This document shows, piece after piece, positions 16,590-26,679 of a DNA stretch of 60,945 bases. The position numbers were made by a program, and so were the translations under genes. The stretch is from an uncultured Traorella sp. GTDB lineage: Bacteria > Bacillota_I > Bacilli_A > Erysipelotrichales > Erysipelotrichaceae. Position 1 is the first letter of the stretch, and each line of letters starts with the position of its first letter. The notes beneath the pieces are model-generated. The model saw only the letters and a program-made list of their open reading frames with translations. It did not search any database and was not told the origin of the DNA. The DNA is taken from assembly GCA_944324265.1 (NCBI GenBank), contig CALUVS010000007.1, positions 1-60,945 on the forward strand, given 5' to 3'.

Positions 16590-17825
16590 ATGAATCAAAT
16601 GGGAAATAATATCCGTATTGCCAGAATGTCCAAGGGACTGACACTTCAGCAGTTAGAAATGCTGACGGGAATCAAATATCAGCTTCTTTATCGCTATGAA
16701 AACAGCATTCAGGTTCCAAACAATAAAAATCGCAGTAAGATTGAAAAAGCTTTGAACATCAGTCTTTTGGAACCTAGCAGAGAAGATCATGAAATCAAAC
16801 AGCTTTATGATTCTTTTTTCATGCTTTTGTTTATGGGGGAAAGAGATTTTCATGAAATAGAAAATAATATTCGCGAAAACAATGAGCAATACAAGAAATC
16901 ACGATTGTATTACCTTGTTTTGCTGATTCTTTATGTCGTATATGTCTTGGAGCAGAAAGATAAATCGATTCATGACATGGAAAATAAATTGGAGAAAATG
17001 ACGGAGCATGATCCGCAGGCCAATTGTTTGTATTGGCAGTACAAAGGGGTAAAGCTTTATCATAGAAAGAAATATCATGAGGCGGAAATATGCTTTGAGA
17101 AAGCAGCGGCTCTTTATCAGGAGGAGTGTTATACTGCTTGAAATCTTTATCATCAATTCTTTGTTTTCAAAAAAAGAAATCAGCTGATTGAAGCCAAAAA
17201 AGCCATTGAAAAGGCGAAAAGTATTTTCAGTGATTCCAATGCTTTGAAACGAATCTATAGCTGCAATATGTGCATTGCGGATATTCAGTCTCACTGTCTT
17301 CAGTATGGACAAGCCATTGAACAATATCGTGCCTGTATCTATTTGGCAAAACTGATGCATTATACGGAGAATTACATTGCTGTTTTATATCGCAATATTG
17401 CTTGGAATTATATAAAAGCCAATCGATTTGAAGAAGCGCTGAGTGAATTGAAAAAGGCTGAAGAAATCGAGAAAACCAATTCCTTGATGATCTTGTATTA
17501 TATTTATAGTTATTATCGATTGGGACAGATTGCGGATGCGAAGGAGTGGATCAGTGTCGGCAGAAAAACATTGACGACAACCGAATATCGCAATATTTTG
17601 GCTCTGCTGAGCGGCTTAGTAAGAAGTTATGGGCAAATACCGGAAGCTAAGCTCATTCAAAAGGCAGCTGAAATATATCAATATTATAAAGAACTGGGAG
17701 ATCATGAAATGATTTTGTTCTATTTAGATATTGTCATTGAATTATATGAACAAAAGGAAGATTGGCAAAATGCCTATTTATATTTAAAAGAGAGAGTTTC
17801 TTGTACAGCCACTTATCAGATTTAA
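16590..17825 (+). pseudogene. XRE-HTH + TPR regulator interrupted by one TGA
   Basis: An N-terminal XRE helix-turn-helix (NIRIARMSKGLTLQQLEML, then YQLLYRYENSIQVPNNKNRS) is followed by tetratricopeptide-like helices (YHRKKYHEAEICFEKAAALY; SYYRLGQIADAKEW). This is the Rgg/PlcR-like layout of peptide-responsive regulators. TGA at 17139-17141 splits it; the frame continues open as NLYHQFFVFKKRNQLIEAKK for 34 codons and then to 17825. TGG (Trp) to TGA would be the simplest lesion. The start is uncertain: AGGAGGG lies at 16553, with in-frame TTG 16578 and ATG 16590 downstream. Confidence 0.7.
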
Positions 17826-18380
17826 ACTAAAATCTGAGTGAAGCATGATTTGATAGCCTTTTTGCTTTATGCTATGCTTGACATGTTAAGGAGGATAAAT
17901 ATATGAGACGTTTATTTATCTAAAATATTTTAAGGGGAAAGAGAAAAGCAAGTTTTTATTAAAATAATAGATAATTTTATTGAAAGAAAGGGCATTTTTT
18001 TGAATGTTTCATGGTGAAATTCACAGGAATTTTTAATTGTGTTTATCGTTGATTTTATTGAAATATTTATTTGATTGGAACATTTTTGAATGTAAATAAT
18101 AATTGAAACAGCAAAATAATAAAAATAACTCCTTTTTAGTTGTCAATTAAGCTGGAAAATATGCTTAAATTCCTTGGAAAAGGTAAGTTGACTAAGAATG
18201 ATTTAAATTGTTAAAATTTAATTAAGAAGGAGGACAAAGCCATGAATCGTTAATCATGTTTATATTGATTGGGGAAGAGGAGAACAGTTGATCTGTTTGA
18301 ATAGATTTAATAATAGATTCTTATAAGCAATGACAAATAGAGGTTGGTTTTGTATTATTCATAATGAAAGGAGCAGGACG
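17826..18380 (+). other. Gene-poor AT-rich stretch with two minimal reading frames
   Basis: No gene of normal size. A promoter-like pair TTGATA (17850-17855), 17 bp, TATGCT (17873-17878) leads to AAGGAGG and a 6-codon frame (MRRLFI-stop, 17901-17921). A second strong site (AAGGAGG, about 18228) precedes MNR-stop at 18242. They may be eroded starts of small peptides once controlled by the adjacent TPR regulator. The rest shows nothing I can identify. Confidence 0.35.
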
Positions 18381-19124
18381 ATGAAAACATGGAAGAAAAG
18401 AATGCTATCTTTTTCTGCAACTGTTTTGGCATTGCTGCTTGTTTCAGGGATAAATGAAAAAGATTATGCCGGTATTTTGATGGAGAGAGGTTATTCGGAA
18501 GAATTAGTCAAACGCATGTCAGAAAAGGATATCGCCTATTAAGCAGTGAATGACTTTCAATATGAAAATACATGGACTCAGATTGTTTCTGCACACGAAG
18601 AAGGAATGGAAACTTTTGGATCCATTAAAAATGAGGATCTAAGAATTTCGATATCCTACACGGTATTCAGAAATCCGGATCATACGTTAAAAGAAATGTA
18701 TGTCAATTGTGAATATGAATGGAAAACACCGACAAGCTTTGGCTATGAAGATGCTTGGGGAATTTCTTGGGATCATAAAGAATTGTATTATAAAGATGAT
18801 TCATATATCGGAAGAACTTATCGCTATGATGTTGGGGGAAGTTTGGATACTTGGCAGAAATATAATTCCTTATCCAGTATCGGTGCCGGTTTTATCGGCG
18901 GATATGTGAATCAGGATATTACGCATAAAAACACACATAATCAGACCTTTTATTTAGAAGGAGATCATGTGGAGAGTGATGAAGTAATAATATTTGCTTC
19001 TTATGGACATGGAACTTTATTTCCGAAAGGTGTTGGAATCGCCTCTCCTGCTTATCGCGGAGGTGCAGCTTACTTTACCGGCAGCTATGAAGATCAGACA
19101 AGACGATTCCGATTGGATTGGTAA
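18381..19124 (+). pseudogene. Secreted protein gene broken by one TAA
   Basis: AAAGGAGC precedes ATG 18381 and a signal peptide (KTWKKRMLSF...LALLLVSG). TAA at 18540-18542 interrupts; the frame continues open as VNDFQYENTWTQIVSAHEEG to 19124, giving about 247 residues. The mature part is aromatic and beta-rich (KTPTSFGYEDAWGISWDHKE; SYGHGTLFPKGVGIAS). I do not recognise the family. A GTG right after the stop (18546) could restart translation, but the product would lack the signal peptide. Confidence 0.6.
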
Positions 19125-19161
19125 TCAACATTTGTTTCAATAATAAGAAAGAGTCATGCAT

Positions 19162-19629
19162 ATGAAAAGAAAGAATATGATATCTCTCCTGTTAGGAGCT
19201 TGTTGTATTAGCGGATGTACGAGTTCAGAATCGGTAAAGGTCTTGCCGGATATTGAGCTGAAGAAAATGTGGGGGATCTGATCAAGAGAATTTATATGTT
19301 ATCACTGTATCGGTATCAAAAAAAATATAGAAACCTCATTTGATTATCAGGATATCAATGTCAGTTTTCAAGATTTTATGGACGTTCTTTTTGAGAAAAG
19401 CGGATCGATGGGAAAAGATGGCTTATCAAACCATGACAGTGAGCTAGTCAGTCAAGCTTATTCTGAGAGCTTGGATCAGCTGCGTGATTCTGTTCCATAC
19501 AGCAGTGTGTGTCTTCCGTTTGTTTATACCGAAGAAAGTTTGATTCATCTTGATGGAGCTTCTGTCACGATTGATTTTTTAGATTATGATCGCAATGTAT
19601 TGTATTCTTTGGAAACTCAGCTGTTTTGA
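19162..19629 (+). pseudogene. Broken lipoprotein, paralog family member
   Basis: ATG 19162 opens a lipoprotein signal (MISLLLGACCISGCTSSE). The frame ends at TGA 19279. A shifted frame resumes with ENLYVITVSVSK, breaks again at an A8 run (19318-19325, one A short), then continues as NIETSFDYQDINVSFQDFMD to TGA 19627. At least two frameshifts. ENLYVITVSVS matches the endings of the 8853 and 19714 lipoproteins. Confidence 0.55.
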
Positions 19630-19713
19630 TGGATGAATGCATATCGCTGAAAGCAGGTAACAGAGAATATGCATTGCTCTTGTTGGAAATGCAGAGTTCA
19701 TGAAGGAGGAAGA

Positions 19714-20406
19714 ATGATGAAGAAAATATTTGCAAGTTTATTGAGTCTATGCTGTCTGTGCGGCTGCAGCGGTGCACAGCTCAGTGTAAATGAATTAAAA
19801 TATGTTAATATGGCTGAAACGATGGATGCTTATATTGCCAAATCTGTTTTAAAAAATGAAGAAAGAGCAGAATTGGAGTCAGTAAAAGGAAATCGTGTCA
19901 TTTCTGTTTGGGATTATCAAATTGATGACAGCATCAAAACGATTGCTTTTAACATTCAGACTTTGAATGATCAAGGAGAATGGGAAGCAGTCAATATAGC
20001 GACTGTCAGTACAGAAACAGCGAAAGAAATGAAAAAGGGAAGAATGGCCATTCTTCTGGATGATTTGGACAAAGAACAGGAAATTGTCTTTCTGAATGGA
20101 GAGAATGCCGAAGGTGAAGTAAATGCGGCATGGAGAACTTCTATTGACAGTACTTATTTTACTGAGGCATCTTTTGAAGATGGAGTACATGGATATACAG
20201 TGAATGATGTTTTATCGATGGAACAGGCTGCAGATCAATCTATTCCTTTGATCCTGCTGTTTGGTTCAAAGAATTGTGAATCTTTGGCGAGTCCGAATGT
20301 CAGTATATTTGAGGATCTCGATGCTTTAGCACAAAAGGATTATGATTATTGTTATATTCTTACCATTGAATTTTCTTCCTTGCCGATGGATGATTATCAA
20401 GTATAA
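19714..20406 (+). CDS. Putative lipoprotein, paralog of the 8853 protein
   Basis: 230 residues starting at the ATG pair 19714/19717 after AAGGAGGAAG. The lipobox is LCGCSG (Cys near 17). It shares layout with the 8853 protein: a middle beta region (KTIAFNIQTLNDQGEWEAVN beside SVEVNIYEFIENEWQRLY), a QSIPLILLFGSKNCESL segment beside QEIPLAIQVINSSDLGN, and the closing YDYCYILTIEFSS beside YDHIYVITLMFSQ. Function unknown. It is intact, unlike its neighbour at 19162. Confidence 0.72.
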   Translation: MMKKIFASLLSLCCLCGCSGAQLSVNELKYVNMAETMDAYIAKSVLKNEERAELESVKGNRVISVWDYQIDDSIKTIAFNIQTLNDQGEWEAVNIATVSTETAKEMKKGRMAILLDDLDKEQEIVFLNGENAEGEVNAAWRTSIDSTYFTEASFEDGVHGYTVNDVLSMEQAADQSIPLILLFGSKNCESLASPNVSIFEDLDALAQKDYDYCYILTIEFSSLPMDDYQV

Positions 20407-20485
20407 TTTATGATCATGTGATTTGTTTAAAATATAAATTGAAAAGGATAGATAAATGTTAGCTTGTTTATAAAGGAGGGGCAAA

Positions 20486-20926
20486 GTGAAGATGAAAAGG
20501 AAATTTTACTGGGATTTAAGTATTGATGAGAAAATGAAACGCAATAGACTTTTCTACCTTATCTTTGGAGCTTTTGGTTTTGTGTCCTTTTACGTTCGTT
20601 TTAGCTTAGAGAGCGCACTTCCATTTGTTGCAGTAATAGCGATGATTGGGATAGAAGATCATATTGATTTGACTCGGCAAAAGGAGAGAGAAAATGGAAA
20701 TGAACCTGAAATAGGATCGAAACTGTTTTATTGGAATCTTACGGCAGAGAAGAAAATCAGACGCTTTAAAATTGCGCATATCTTTTTGGTTCCGCTGGGA
20801 GTCTGGTGTTTCTTTAAGTTTTTTTCATTTCCTATAGCTTTGCTTTTGGTTGCATTTTTTTCATTTGAAAGTATATGTGGCTATAAGGATTTATTGAAAC
20901 AAAAGGAGTGTCAAAGCAATAAGTAA
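20486..20926 (+). CDS. Membrane protein with internal duplication
   Basis: 146 residues made of two similar halves. Each starts with FYWxLxxxxKxxR (KFYWDLSIDEKMKRNR and LFYWNLTAEKKIRRFK), has two hydrophobic helices, and ends in an amphipathic LxxQKE segment (DLTRQKERE and DLLKQKECQ). GTG 20486 lies 6 nt after AAGGAGGGG and is the likely start; ATG 20492 is the alternative. It heads a run of small membrane-protein genes. Function unknown. Confidence 0.65.
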   Translation: MKMKRKFYWDLSIDEKMKRNRLFYLIFGAFGFVSFYVRFSLESALPFVAVIAMIGIEDHIDLTRQKERENGNEPEIGSKLFYWNLTAEKKIRRFKIAHIFLVPLGVWCFFKFFSFPIALLLVAFFSFESICGYKDLLKQKECQSNK

Positions 20927-20965
20927 TTTCTTTGAAGGGGGCTTTAATATGTGGGGGAAATGTTT

Positions 20966-21820
20966 ATGAATAAGGAATTGCAGGAATATAATTTAAAGAT
21001 TGCAGTTCAAGAGGAAGCAAATAAGATTGTAGATTTATATATTGTAGTTTCATTTTTTTATCCGATCTTGCTGCAGGTGATTTATTTTCTGATCCAAAAT
21101 AGTGCGGCAGCTTCTTCTTTGCAATGGGTGCAGACTTCTTTGGTTTTCAAGGTAATTCTATTTTGTATATTCTCCTGTGCAATGACTTATTTAAAGAATA
21201 AAAATACCTTTATTCAAATGTTTGAATCTTCTGAGAGCCAGCATAGAAATATCGGGGTTATTCTTTCATTAAGTTTGATTTTGATCAGTTTGCATTTGCT
21301 TTTTCCTGTACAGAGTTTTACACTTTCTGTTTCTGAGTTGTTGATTGGGATTGTCGGAGCAATTGTCGTTGGAATTCTGTTTCAGGGAGTATTGGCTTAT
21401 CGTTTAGCTAAATATGGAAAGATTTTTGCATTGACTGTTATGACAGTATTCAACGGTATCTTTTGTTCCTTATATATGCCTTGTTTCCATGTTTTTCTGT
21501 TAGGTCTGTTATTGGGATATATTGCAATTGCTTAGGAATATTCACTTGGCGTATCTATTTTTGCCCATGTATTGATTCTAATCGCTAGTGCATTTATACA
21601 TACATGGATTGTGGATGGTTCACTCTTATTTACTTTGAGCTTGATATTTTTGATTGCAGGCATCATTCTTTTCGTTTTGAATCTGAAGAAAGTAAAGGTA
21701 TATTTCCATGAAAGTGCTTGTTCTGTGAGCGTCTATCGTTATTTCTTTACATCTATATGGATAGTTATTTCATTGTTCATGGCACTGACTTATATTCTTT
21801 TGAAACTGATTGTACAATAA
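20966..21820 (+). pseudogene. CPBP/CAAX-protease-fold membrane protein broken by one TAG
   Basis: ATG 20966 (after GGGGGAA) opens a multi-helix protein. The segment ILFQGVLAYRLAKYGKIFAL and the following LLGLLLGYIAIA, then SLGVSIFAHVLILIASAF, has the spacing of CPBP (Abi) intramembrane proteases. The catalytic EExxxR motif is absent. TAG at 21533-21535 interrupts; the frame continues open to 21820. So it is a non-catalytic CPBP-like gene that later acquired a nonsense mutation. Confidence 0.55.
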
Positions 21821-21838
21821 TACAGAAAGGAGATAAAA

Positions 21839-22300
21839 ATGAATGAATTGAAGAAAAAAATCATGATAAGTGCTTTGGCTGCTGTTCTCTTTTTTCCAAT
21901 TGTTCTCATTGGAATCAATGTGTTATGGAATATAGGATTGTTTGATTTTGGCACAGGAATTTCTTCTATGTCTTTTTTCGAAGCAATTGTTCAGCTTTAT
22001 GCCATTATTTTAGATCCGGTTCTTATTGTTTTCTTATGCTTCTATTTTTATCGCTATGGGTATTTGAAAGTGAAAAGACACGGAGCGGGTTATTTGATCA
22101 ATTATGCGCAGAAGATTCGAATTGAAATTCTGATTGTTTATGCGGCTGTGCTGGCTGTTGGATGTGCGCATCAGTTATTTCCGATGTTTGCAGCTTTGTT
22201 TGTTCCGGTGATCTTATCGATCTTTTTGCCGATTACAGTATTTATTTTATTGCTGACGGCCTTTTTAAGTAAAGTAAAGAGTATGAGTGCTTCATTCTGA
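21839..22300 (+). CDS. Multi-pass membrane protein of unknown function
   Basis: 153 residues with four predicted helices (ISALAAVLFFPIVLIGINVL; IVQLYAIILDPVLIVFLCFY; IEILIVYAAVLAVGCAHQLF; VPVILSIFLPITVFILLLTA). AAAGGAG precedes ATG 21839. It belongs to the membrane-protein cluster between 20486 and 23445. No motif is recognised. Confidence 0.6.
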   Translation: MNELKKKIMISALAAVLFFPIVLIGINVLWNIGLFDFGTGISSMSFFEAIVQLYAIILDPVLIVFLCFYFYRYGYLKVKRHGAGYLINYAQKIRIEILIVYAAVLAVGCAHQLFPMFAALFVPVILSIFLPITVFILLLTAFLSKVKSMSASF

Positions 22301-22329
22301 TACAAGAAGAGCTGAAAGGGGAAGAACAT

Positions 22330-22872
22330 ATGAAAGAAACTGTTAGTTCAAAGATATATCCTGCATTCATGATAGTTATGTGGATAGTATTCTTCGTTCT
22401 GAATATCACAATGGATGTATCTAATATCTCTGTGATGTCAAATATTGAGAATATGGATAGGACGTTGTTAATTTTTTCAAGCCTTTTGTGGATGGTTTGC
22501 GGGATTGCCTATTTTGTTGAATGGAGAAACAAAAAACAAGTACATCAGATTTATAATGTGCTGTGCTTGGCTGTTATTATCATCATATACCAACGTTTGG
22601 AAACACTTGAAAAGGAACCGATAGAATTGATGCTTGTCTTCTTCTTTTGCTTTTTTTCGTATCTTAGTCTTACTATGGGAAGAAGAGATAATATTCGAAT
22701 CTATAGCCTGGCGGGATTGATTCTTTTTGGCCTAGGAATATTGTTTTTCTTATATTTAGTTTTCAGCCGATCCATTTATTATTGTGTTCCAATCATACCT
22801 TTTGTGTTTCTTATTGTTCATGATTTGTATTCAGCCTATATGACAAAAAATGGGAAATTTGTGCAGTGTTGA
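22330..22872 (+). CDS. Membrane protein, tandem paralog A
   Basis: 180 residues with about five hydrophobic helices. It is clearly related to the next gene: both carry S-K-(I/V)-Y near the start, MDVSNISVMSNIENMD versus VDLSGISVMSRIENMD, a W-R-N/K-K-K loop after helix 2, and FFLYLVF/FFLYLVY near the end. AAGGGGAAG precedes ATG 22330. Function unknown. Confidence 0.65.
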   Translation: MKETVSSKIYPAFMIVMWIVFFVLNITMDVSNISVMSNIENMDRTLLIFSSLLWMVCGIAYFVEWRNKKQVHQIYNVLCLAVIIIIYQRLETLEKEPIELMLVFFFCFFSYLSLTMGRRDNIRIYSLAGLILFGLGILFFLYLVFSRSIYYCVPIIPFVFLIVHDLYSAYMTKNGKFVQC

Positions 22873-22890
22873 TGCGAGGGGGAATTGCAT

Positions 22891-23445
22891 ATGAAAGTGA
22901 GTCTAGTTTCTAAAGTATATCTTATTGTTATGATAGCTTTGTGGATTTCTTGCTTTATCTTGAATATTACTGTTGATCTATCAGGGATATCGGTGATGTC
23001 CAGAATTGAGAATATGGATATAATAATGGTGATTGTATCCAGTATTCTGTGGATGGCTTGCGGAGCGGCTTATCTTACAGAATGGAGAAAAAAGAAAGCA
23101 GCACATCGATTATATATACTTTTGAATTTGGCTGTTTTCTTTATTTTGTATTTGAGATTTATATCATATGAAAATCATGCAGATGATTATTCTTTCGTTT
23201 ATCTGTTTGTTGTATATGCAGGCTGGTTTTTTCTTTCAGGAATAAGGGAAAACAAGCGCATATTTATCATATTGGGATATATTGCTTTGATTTGCATGAT
23301 ATTGTTTTTCTTGTATCTTGTATATAGTCAAATCGTATTTTTCTTTATTCCGCTTTTGCCTTTATTGGCTGCTGTTATTCATGAATTATATTTGAATTAT
23401 TTGGAACGAATGCAGGATGAGTCGTTGGTATTGGAGGAAAAATGA
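22891..23445 (+). CDS. Membrane protein, tandem paralog B
   Basis: 184 residues, a tandem duplicate of the preceding gene (shared ISVMSxIENMD block, WRKKK loop, late FFLYLVYSQ). ATG 22891 follows GAGGGGGAA; the in-frame TTG at 22885 is less likely. Its stop overlaps the start of the ApbE-like gene (ATGA at 23442-23445), so the two were co-translated. Confidence 0.65.
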   Translation: MKVSLVSKVYLIVMIALWISCFILNITVDLSGISVMSRIENMDIIMVIVSSILWMACGAAYLTEWRKKKAAHRLYILLNLAVFFILYLRFISYENHADDYSFVYLFVVYAGWFFLSGIRENKRIFIILGYIALICMILFFLYLVYSQIVFFFIPLLPLLAAVIHELYLNYLERMQDESLVLEEK

Positions 23446-24565
23446 AAAAAATAATATTGATTTTCTGTTTATTGCTTGGAGGGTGTTCTTCTCAGGCTAA
23501 TTCACAAAGCATGTTCAATCGTGTGAGTTTTTCTGCTGGCTTTGATACGTTTATGGCATTGCAGGGCAATGATGTCAGTGAAGAAGCATTTAGCGAGAAA
23601 TTCAGTGAATTTGAAAAGAAAACATATTACTATCATCAATTATTTGATAAATATCATAATTATGACGGAATTAATAATATCAAGACAATCAATGATAATG
23701 CGGGAATTCACCTGTTCAAGTAGATGAGCCAATCATGGAGCTTGTGCTTTTGGCAAAAGAATATTATGAATTTTCAGAAGGAAAATTTGATATTACGTTA
23801 GGTCCAGTGCTGGAAATCTGGCATGATCTGCGAGAAGAAGTAACAAATGGCGAAAATGCAGAATTGCCTTCCATAGAAGCGTTAGAAGCTGCTGAAGTTT
23901 GTACAGGATGGGATAAGGTAGAAATTGATGAACAAAACAATACAATCTATTTGAATGATTCCTGTGCATCTTTGGATGTAGGCGGAATTGCTAAAGGATT
24001 TACAGCTGAGAAGATGTCAGAATATATGAATTCATTAGGAATGACTCATGGATACATCAATGCCGGCGGGAATATAAGAATTATCGGCAATAAACTCAAT
24101 GGAGAAGGGTGGAATGTCGATGTACAGGTTCCTATGGCAGGAATGGAAAATAATTCATTGGCTGCAAATGCAGTTACAGAAGGGGAATCAATGGTTACTT
24201 CCGGTTATTATCAGCGATATGTAGTGATTGATGATGAAATATATCATCATATTATTGATCCGGATACTTTATATCCTTCAAGACATGCCGCCTCTGTAAC
24301 AATCATTACAGAGGATTCTGGATTGGCTGATATTTTTTCAACCTTGTTGTATACATGTTCTTATGAAGAAGGAATGGAGTATGTAGAGAAAATCAGAGAA
24401 AAAGGGATCGAAATAGATGTTGTATGGGTTTATGAAAATACAGATGAAATAGAAAAGGAAGAATATGAAACAATAGAACTTAATCTTCAAGATGGTTCAT
24501 CAATTACCTACTATGTACTTGCGACGGATAAAGTTATTCAAGTCGGAAATTATACAGTCGATTAG
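23442..24565 (+). pseudogene. apbE: ApbE (FAD:protein FMN transferase) with one frameshift
   Basis: Lipoprotein signal (FCLLLGGCSSQ), then the ApbE fold. The first frame ends at TAG 23721 after NDNAGIH. Restoring one C at about 23712 gives NAGIHPVQVDEPIMELVLLA and joins the second frame. The flavin-transferase landmarks are all there: FSEGKFDITLGPV, SLDVGGIAKGFTAEKM (substrate loop), YINAGGNIRIIG and HHIIDPDTLYPS. ApbE covalently attaches FMN to secreted redox proteins. With the lesion the lipoprotein anchor is separated from the catalytic domain, so a working protein is unlikely unless the base call is wrong. Confidence 0.8.
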
Positions 24566-24577
24566 GATATGAAAAAA

Positions 24578-24602
24578 GCCCTGTTATGGGCTTAGATTAT
24601 TC
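24578..24602 (+). terminator. Weak terminator after apbE
   Basis: AAGCCC and GGGCTT flank TGTTAT, followed by AGATTATTCTT. The T-run is interrupted. Confidence 0.4.
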
Positions 24603-24704
24603 TTGGTTTTCACCTATTTGGAAATGAGTATCTTCTTTGAAAGATTGATAAATTTGAAATGTGATATTGAAAAATAATAAGTTTAAAGAAAAGGAGAAGA
24701 AAAT

Positions 24705-25058
24705 ATGGCATCAAAAATAATGAGAAGTGAAAATATTCAGATGGATCTGAATGAAATTGTTGATAGTCTCATTCGAAGATTTGATGGACAGGATGTTCGG
24801 CTGTCTTTTCAGAAGCAATTAAAAATAAGTGATTGTACTATTATATTGTTGGTTTTTGAACGATATTATTTTCGCAGCAATGGGATAGCTACTTTGATTA
24901 TCCAGTTAAGACAAGAAGGAAATGCACGGATTGCAGATATTATCGGCAGCGGAGGGGCAGCTGGATTGGCAAATTGTGACTACGGCGCTAATGCAGATTT
25001 CTGCAATAAAGCTGCAGGCTATTTAAGTGACTATGGATTTCAAGTTGTGGATGAATAG
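24705..25058 (+). CDS. Conserved hypothetical protein (DUF6054-like)
   Basis: 117 residues, soluble. The pattern FERYYFRSNGIATLIIQLRQ followed by ADIIGSGGAAGL resembles small Firmicutes proteins I associate with DUF6054, with a turn-rich GSGG motif. AAGGAGAAG precedes ATG 24705. No partner is evident. The family assignment is from memory of its general look and is uncertain. Confidence 0.6.
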   Translation: MASKIMRSENIQMDLNEIVDSLIRRFDGQDVRLSFQKQLKISDCTIILLVFERYYFRSNGIATLIIQLRQEGNARIADIIGSGGAAGLANCDYGANADFCNKAAGYLSDYGFQVVDE

Positions 25059-25085
25059 AAGACAGGATCAGCTGATAGTTATGCA

Positions 25086-25114
25086 TTGTTTTTCATGCGT
25101 GAATTCGTTATAAT
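25086..25114 (+). promoter_or_regulatory. Promoter for the small gene at 25131
   Basis: TTGTTT (25086-25091), 17 bp, TATAAT (25109-25114). Confidence 0.6.
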
Positions 25115-25130
25115 ACAGACGGTGATAGAA

Positions 25131-25349
25131 ATGGAAAGAAAAGATGTAGAACGTTTATTTGTGTATATTACACCTCATATTGATAAGAAGTATGAGGAAG
25201 AAGTGAATATGGCCATGGATTGCTTTATTGAAGAGGAATGGAATGATGGCGAATTGGTTCGCTTTTTCGAGTATTTGATGGAAAAGGTGAAAGAAAAAGA
25301 TTATGATGAAGTTTATGATTATTTAAATGCAAGACTTCCTCAAAATTAA
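25131..25349 (+). CDS. Small acidic hypothetical protein
   Basis: 72 residues, acidic and helical (VNMAMDCFIEEEWNDGELVR; KDYDEVYDYLNARLP). I start at ATG 25131, because the alternative in-frame TTG at 25086 coincides with the -35 element. No clear ribosome site; GGTGAT lies 7 nt upstream. Function not recognised. Confidence 0.55.
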   Translation: MERKDVERLFVYITPHIDKKYEEEVNMAMDCFIEEEWNDGELVRFFEYLMEKVKEKDYDEVYDYLNARLPQN

Positions 25350-25379
25350 TTCATCAATGAAATTGAATCGTGGTTCTAT

Positions 25380-25413
25380 GTGTTTGAATGCTTGTCATTG
25401 AAACACTTTTTGT
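25380..25413 (+). terminator. Terminator after the small acidic gene
   Basis: GTGTTT (25380-25385) pairs with AAACAC (25401-25406), followed by TTTTTGTTT. Confidence 0.55.
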
Positions 25414-25453
25414 TTATTGGGATAGGATAAAATGAAATTGAAGTTTTCATAGA

Positions 25454-26679
25454 ATGGGCAGTAAGAATATGGAAAGGAAGTTAAAGAATAAATATATTTT
25501 GATCAATGTAATGTTTACTCTGGCATTGGCTTTATCATCAGTAATTCTTGATCTATTTCTGAAAGAGAGCGGGTTTCTTATTTTACAATTAATAATTTTG
25601 ATTTTATATTTTGGATCGGTATTTTCTTGTTTGAAATACCCTGTGGTTTTATCGCAGACCTGATACCCACAAAATATGTATTGATGATCGCCGCATTATC
25701 AAAAGGATTTTGTATTTTGATGATTTTGTTATCTGGCCATATCGGTGCTTCTTTTGTGTATCTTGGTGCAGTTATTGCTGCCTTTGGAGAATCAATGAAA
25801 TCAGAAACTGCTGAGGCTTGGCTAGTAAATGAAGTCAAGAAAACAGGCTGTGAATCAGAACACTTTTTTGAAAGAACGTATTCTAAATCTCATGTGTATA
25901 CATCTGCGATTGACTTAGTTTCAGGTTATATTGGAGCCAAACTTTTTATAGTATTCAGCGGAAATTTATCACTGGTGCTTTCAATTGTTTTTTATTTAAT
26001 TACGACAATCGTTTGCTTTTTTATCTTTTCAAGCAGTGAAAATGAAAACAAAAAAGAAAACAATCAAATACAATGGCAGTTAAATTCTGAATTGAAGAAT
26101 CTTGTAAAAGAATTTAAAAATAACCAATTCTTTAAAAGAACTTGTCTTTTGTTCTTGCCATTTATTATCGTAACAACAGCCCCTTTTAACCAATGGACGC
26201 TTGCTTTTGATAATAAAAATATGATAATCACAGTGGCTGAAATCTATGTATTTGTTAAAATAGCTTCTATGATTGGTTCGCAATTTTCAAGTAAATTTAT
26301 TGATAAAGCAGGAAATTTATATAATTTGTATTTTCTGTTGACAGGCTTGTTGATTGCTTCCGTGATAATTGTATCGGTATTCAATTATTATTACCTTAAA
26401 ATAATTTTCTTCTTATTGCATGTATCTTTAACATCTATTATAGAAGTCATTAAATTTGAGCTATTGAATCAATCTATTGAAAGCAAACGTACGACGTTTC
26501 TTTCCATTTTTAATACATTTGAATCCATAGTAACAATACTTATATTAGGACTGTTAGGTATTCTAACTGAGTTATTAGGAATTTATAGCAGCTGGTTCAT
26601 TTTTTCTGTAAGCAGTTTAATTATCTTATTGATCCTTTACAAACAAAACAGATATGAAATGCAAAAGGCAAAAGGTTAG
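25454..26679 (+). pseudogene. MFS transporter with one frameshift
   Basis: The first frame encodes the first two helices (YILINVMFTLALALSSVILD; FLILQLIILILYF). The second frame, from about 25605, encodes FWIGIFLFEIPCGFIADLIP, the diagnostic MFS loop 2-3 motif, then ten further helices to 26679. One T missing from the T4 run near 25610-25613 would restore about 409 residues. The loop LFEIPxGFIADL is typical of small-molecule exporters; substrate unknown. Confidence 0.75.

Noticed and set aside
17139-21535. Stop codon reassignment as explanation for in-frame stops
   Set aside because: All three stop codons appear as interruptions, and TGA, TAA and TAG also end many intact genes here.
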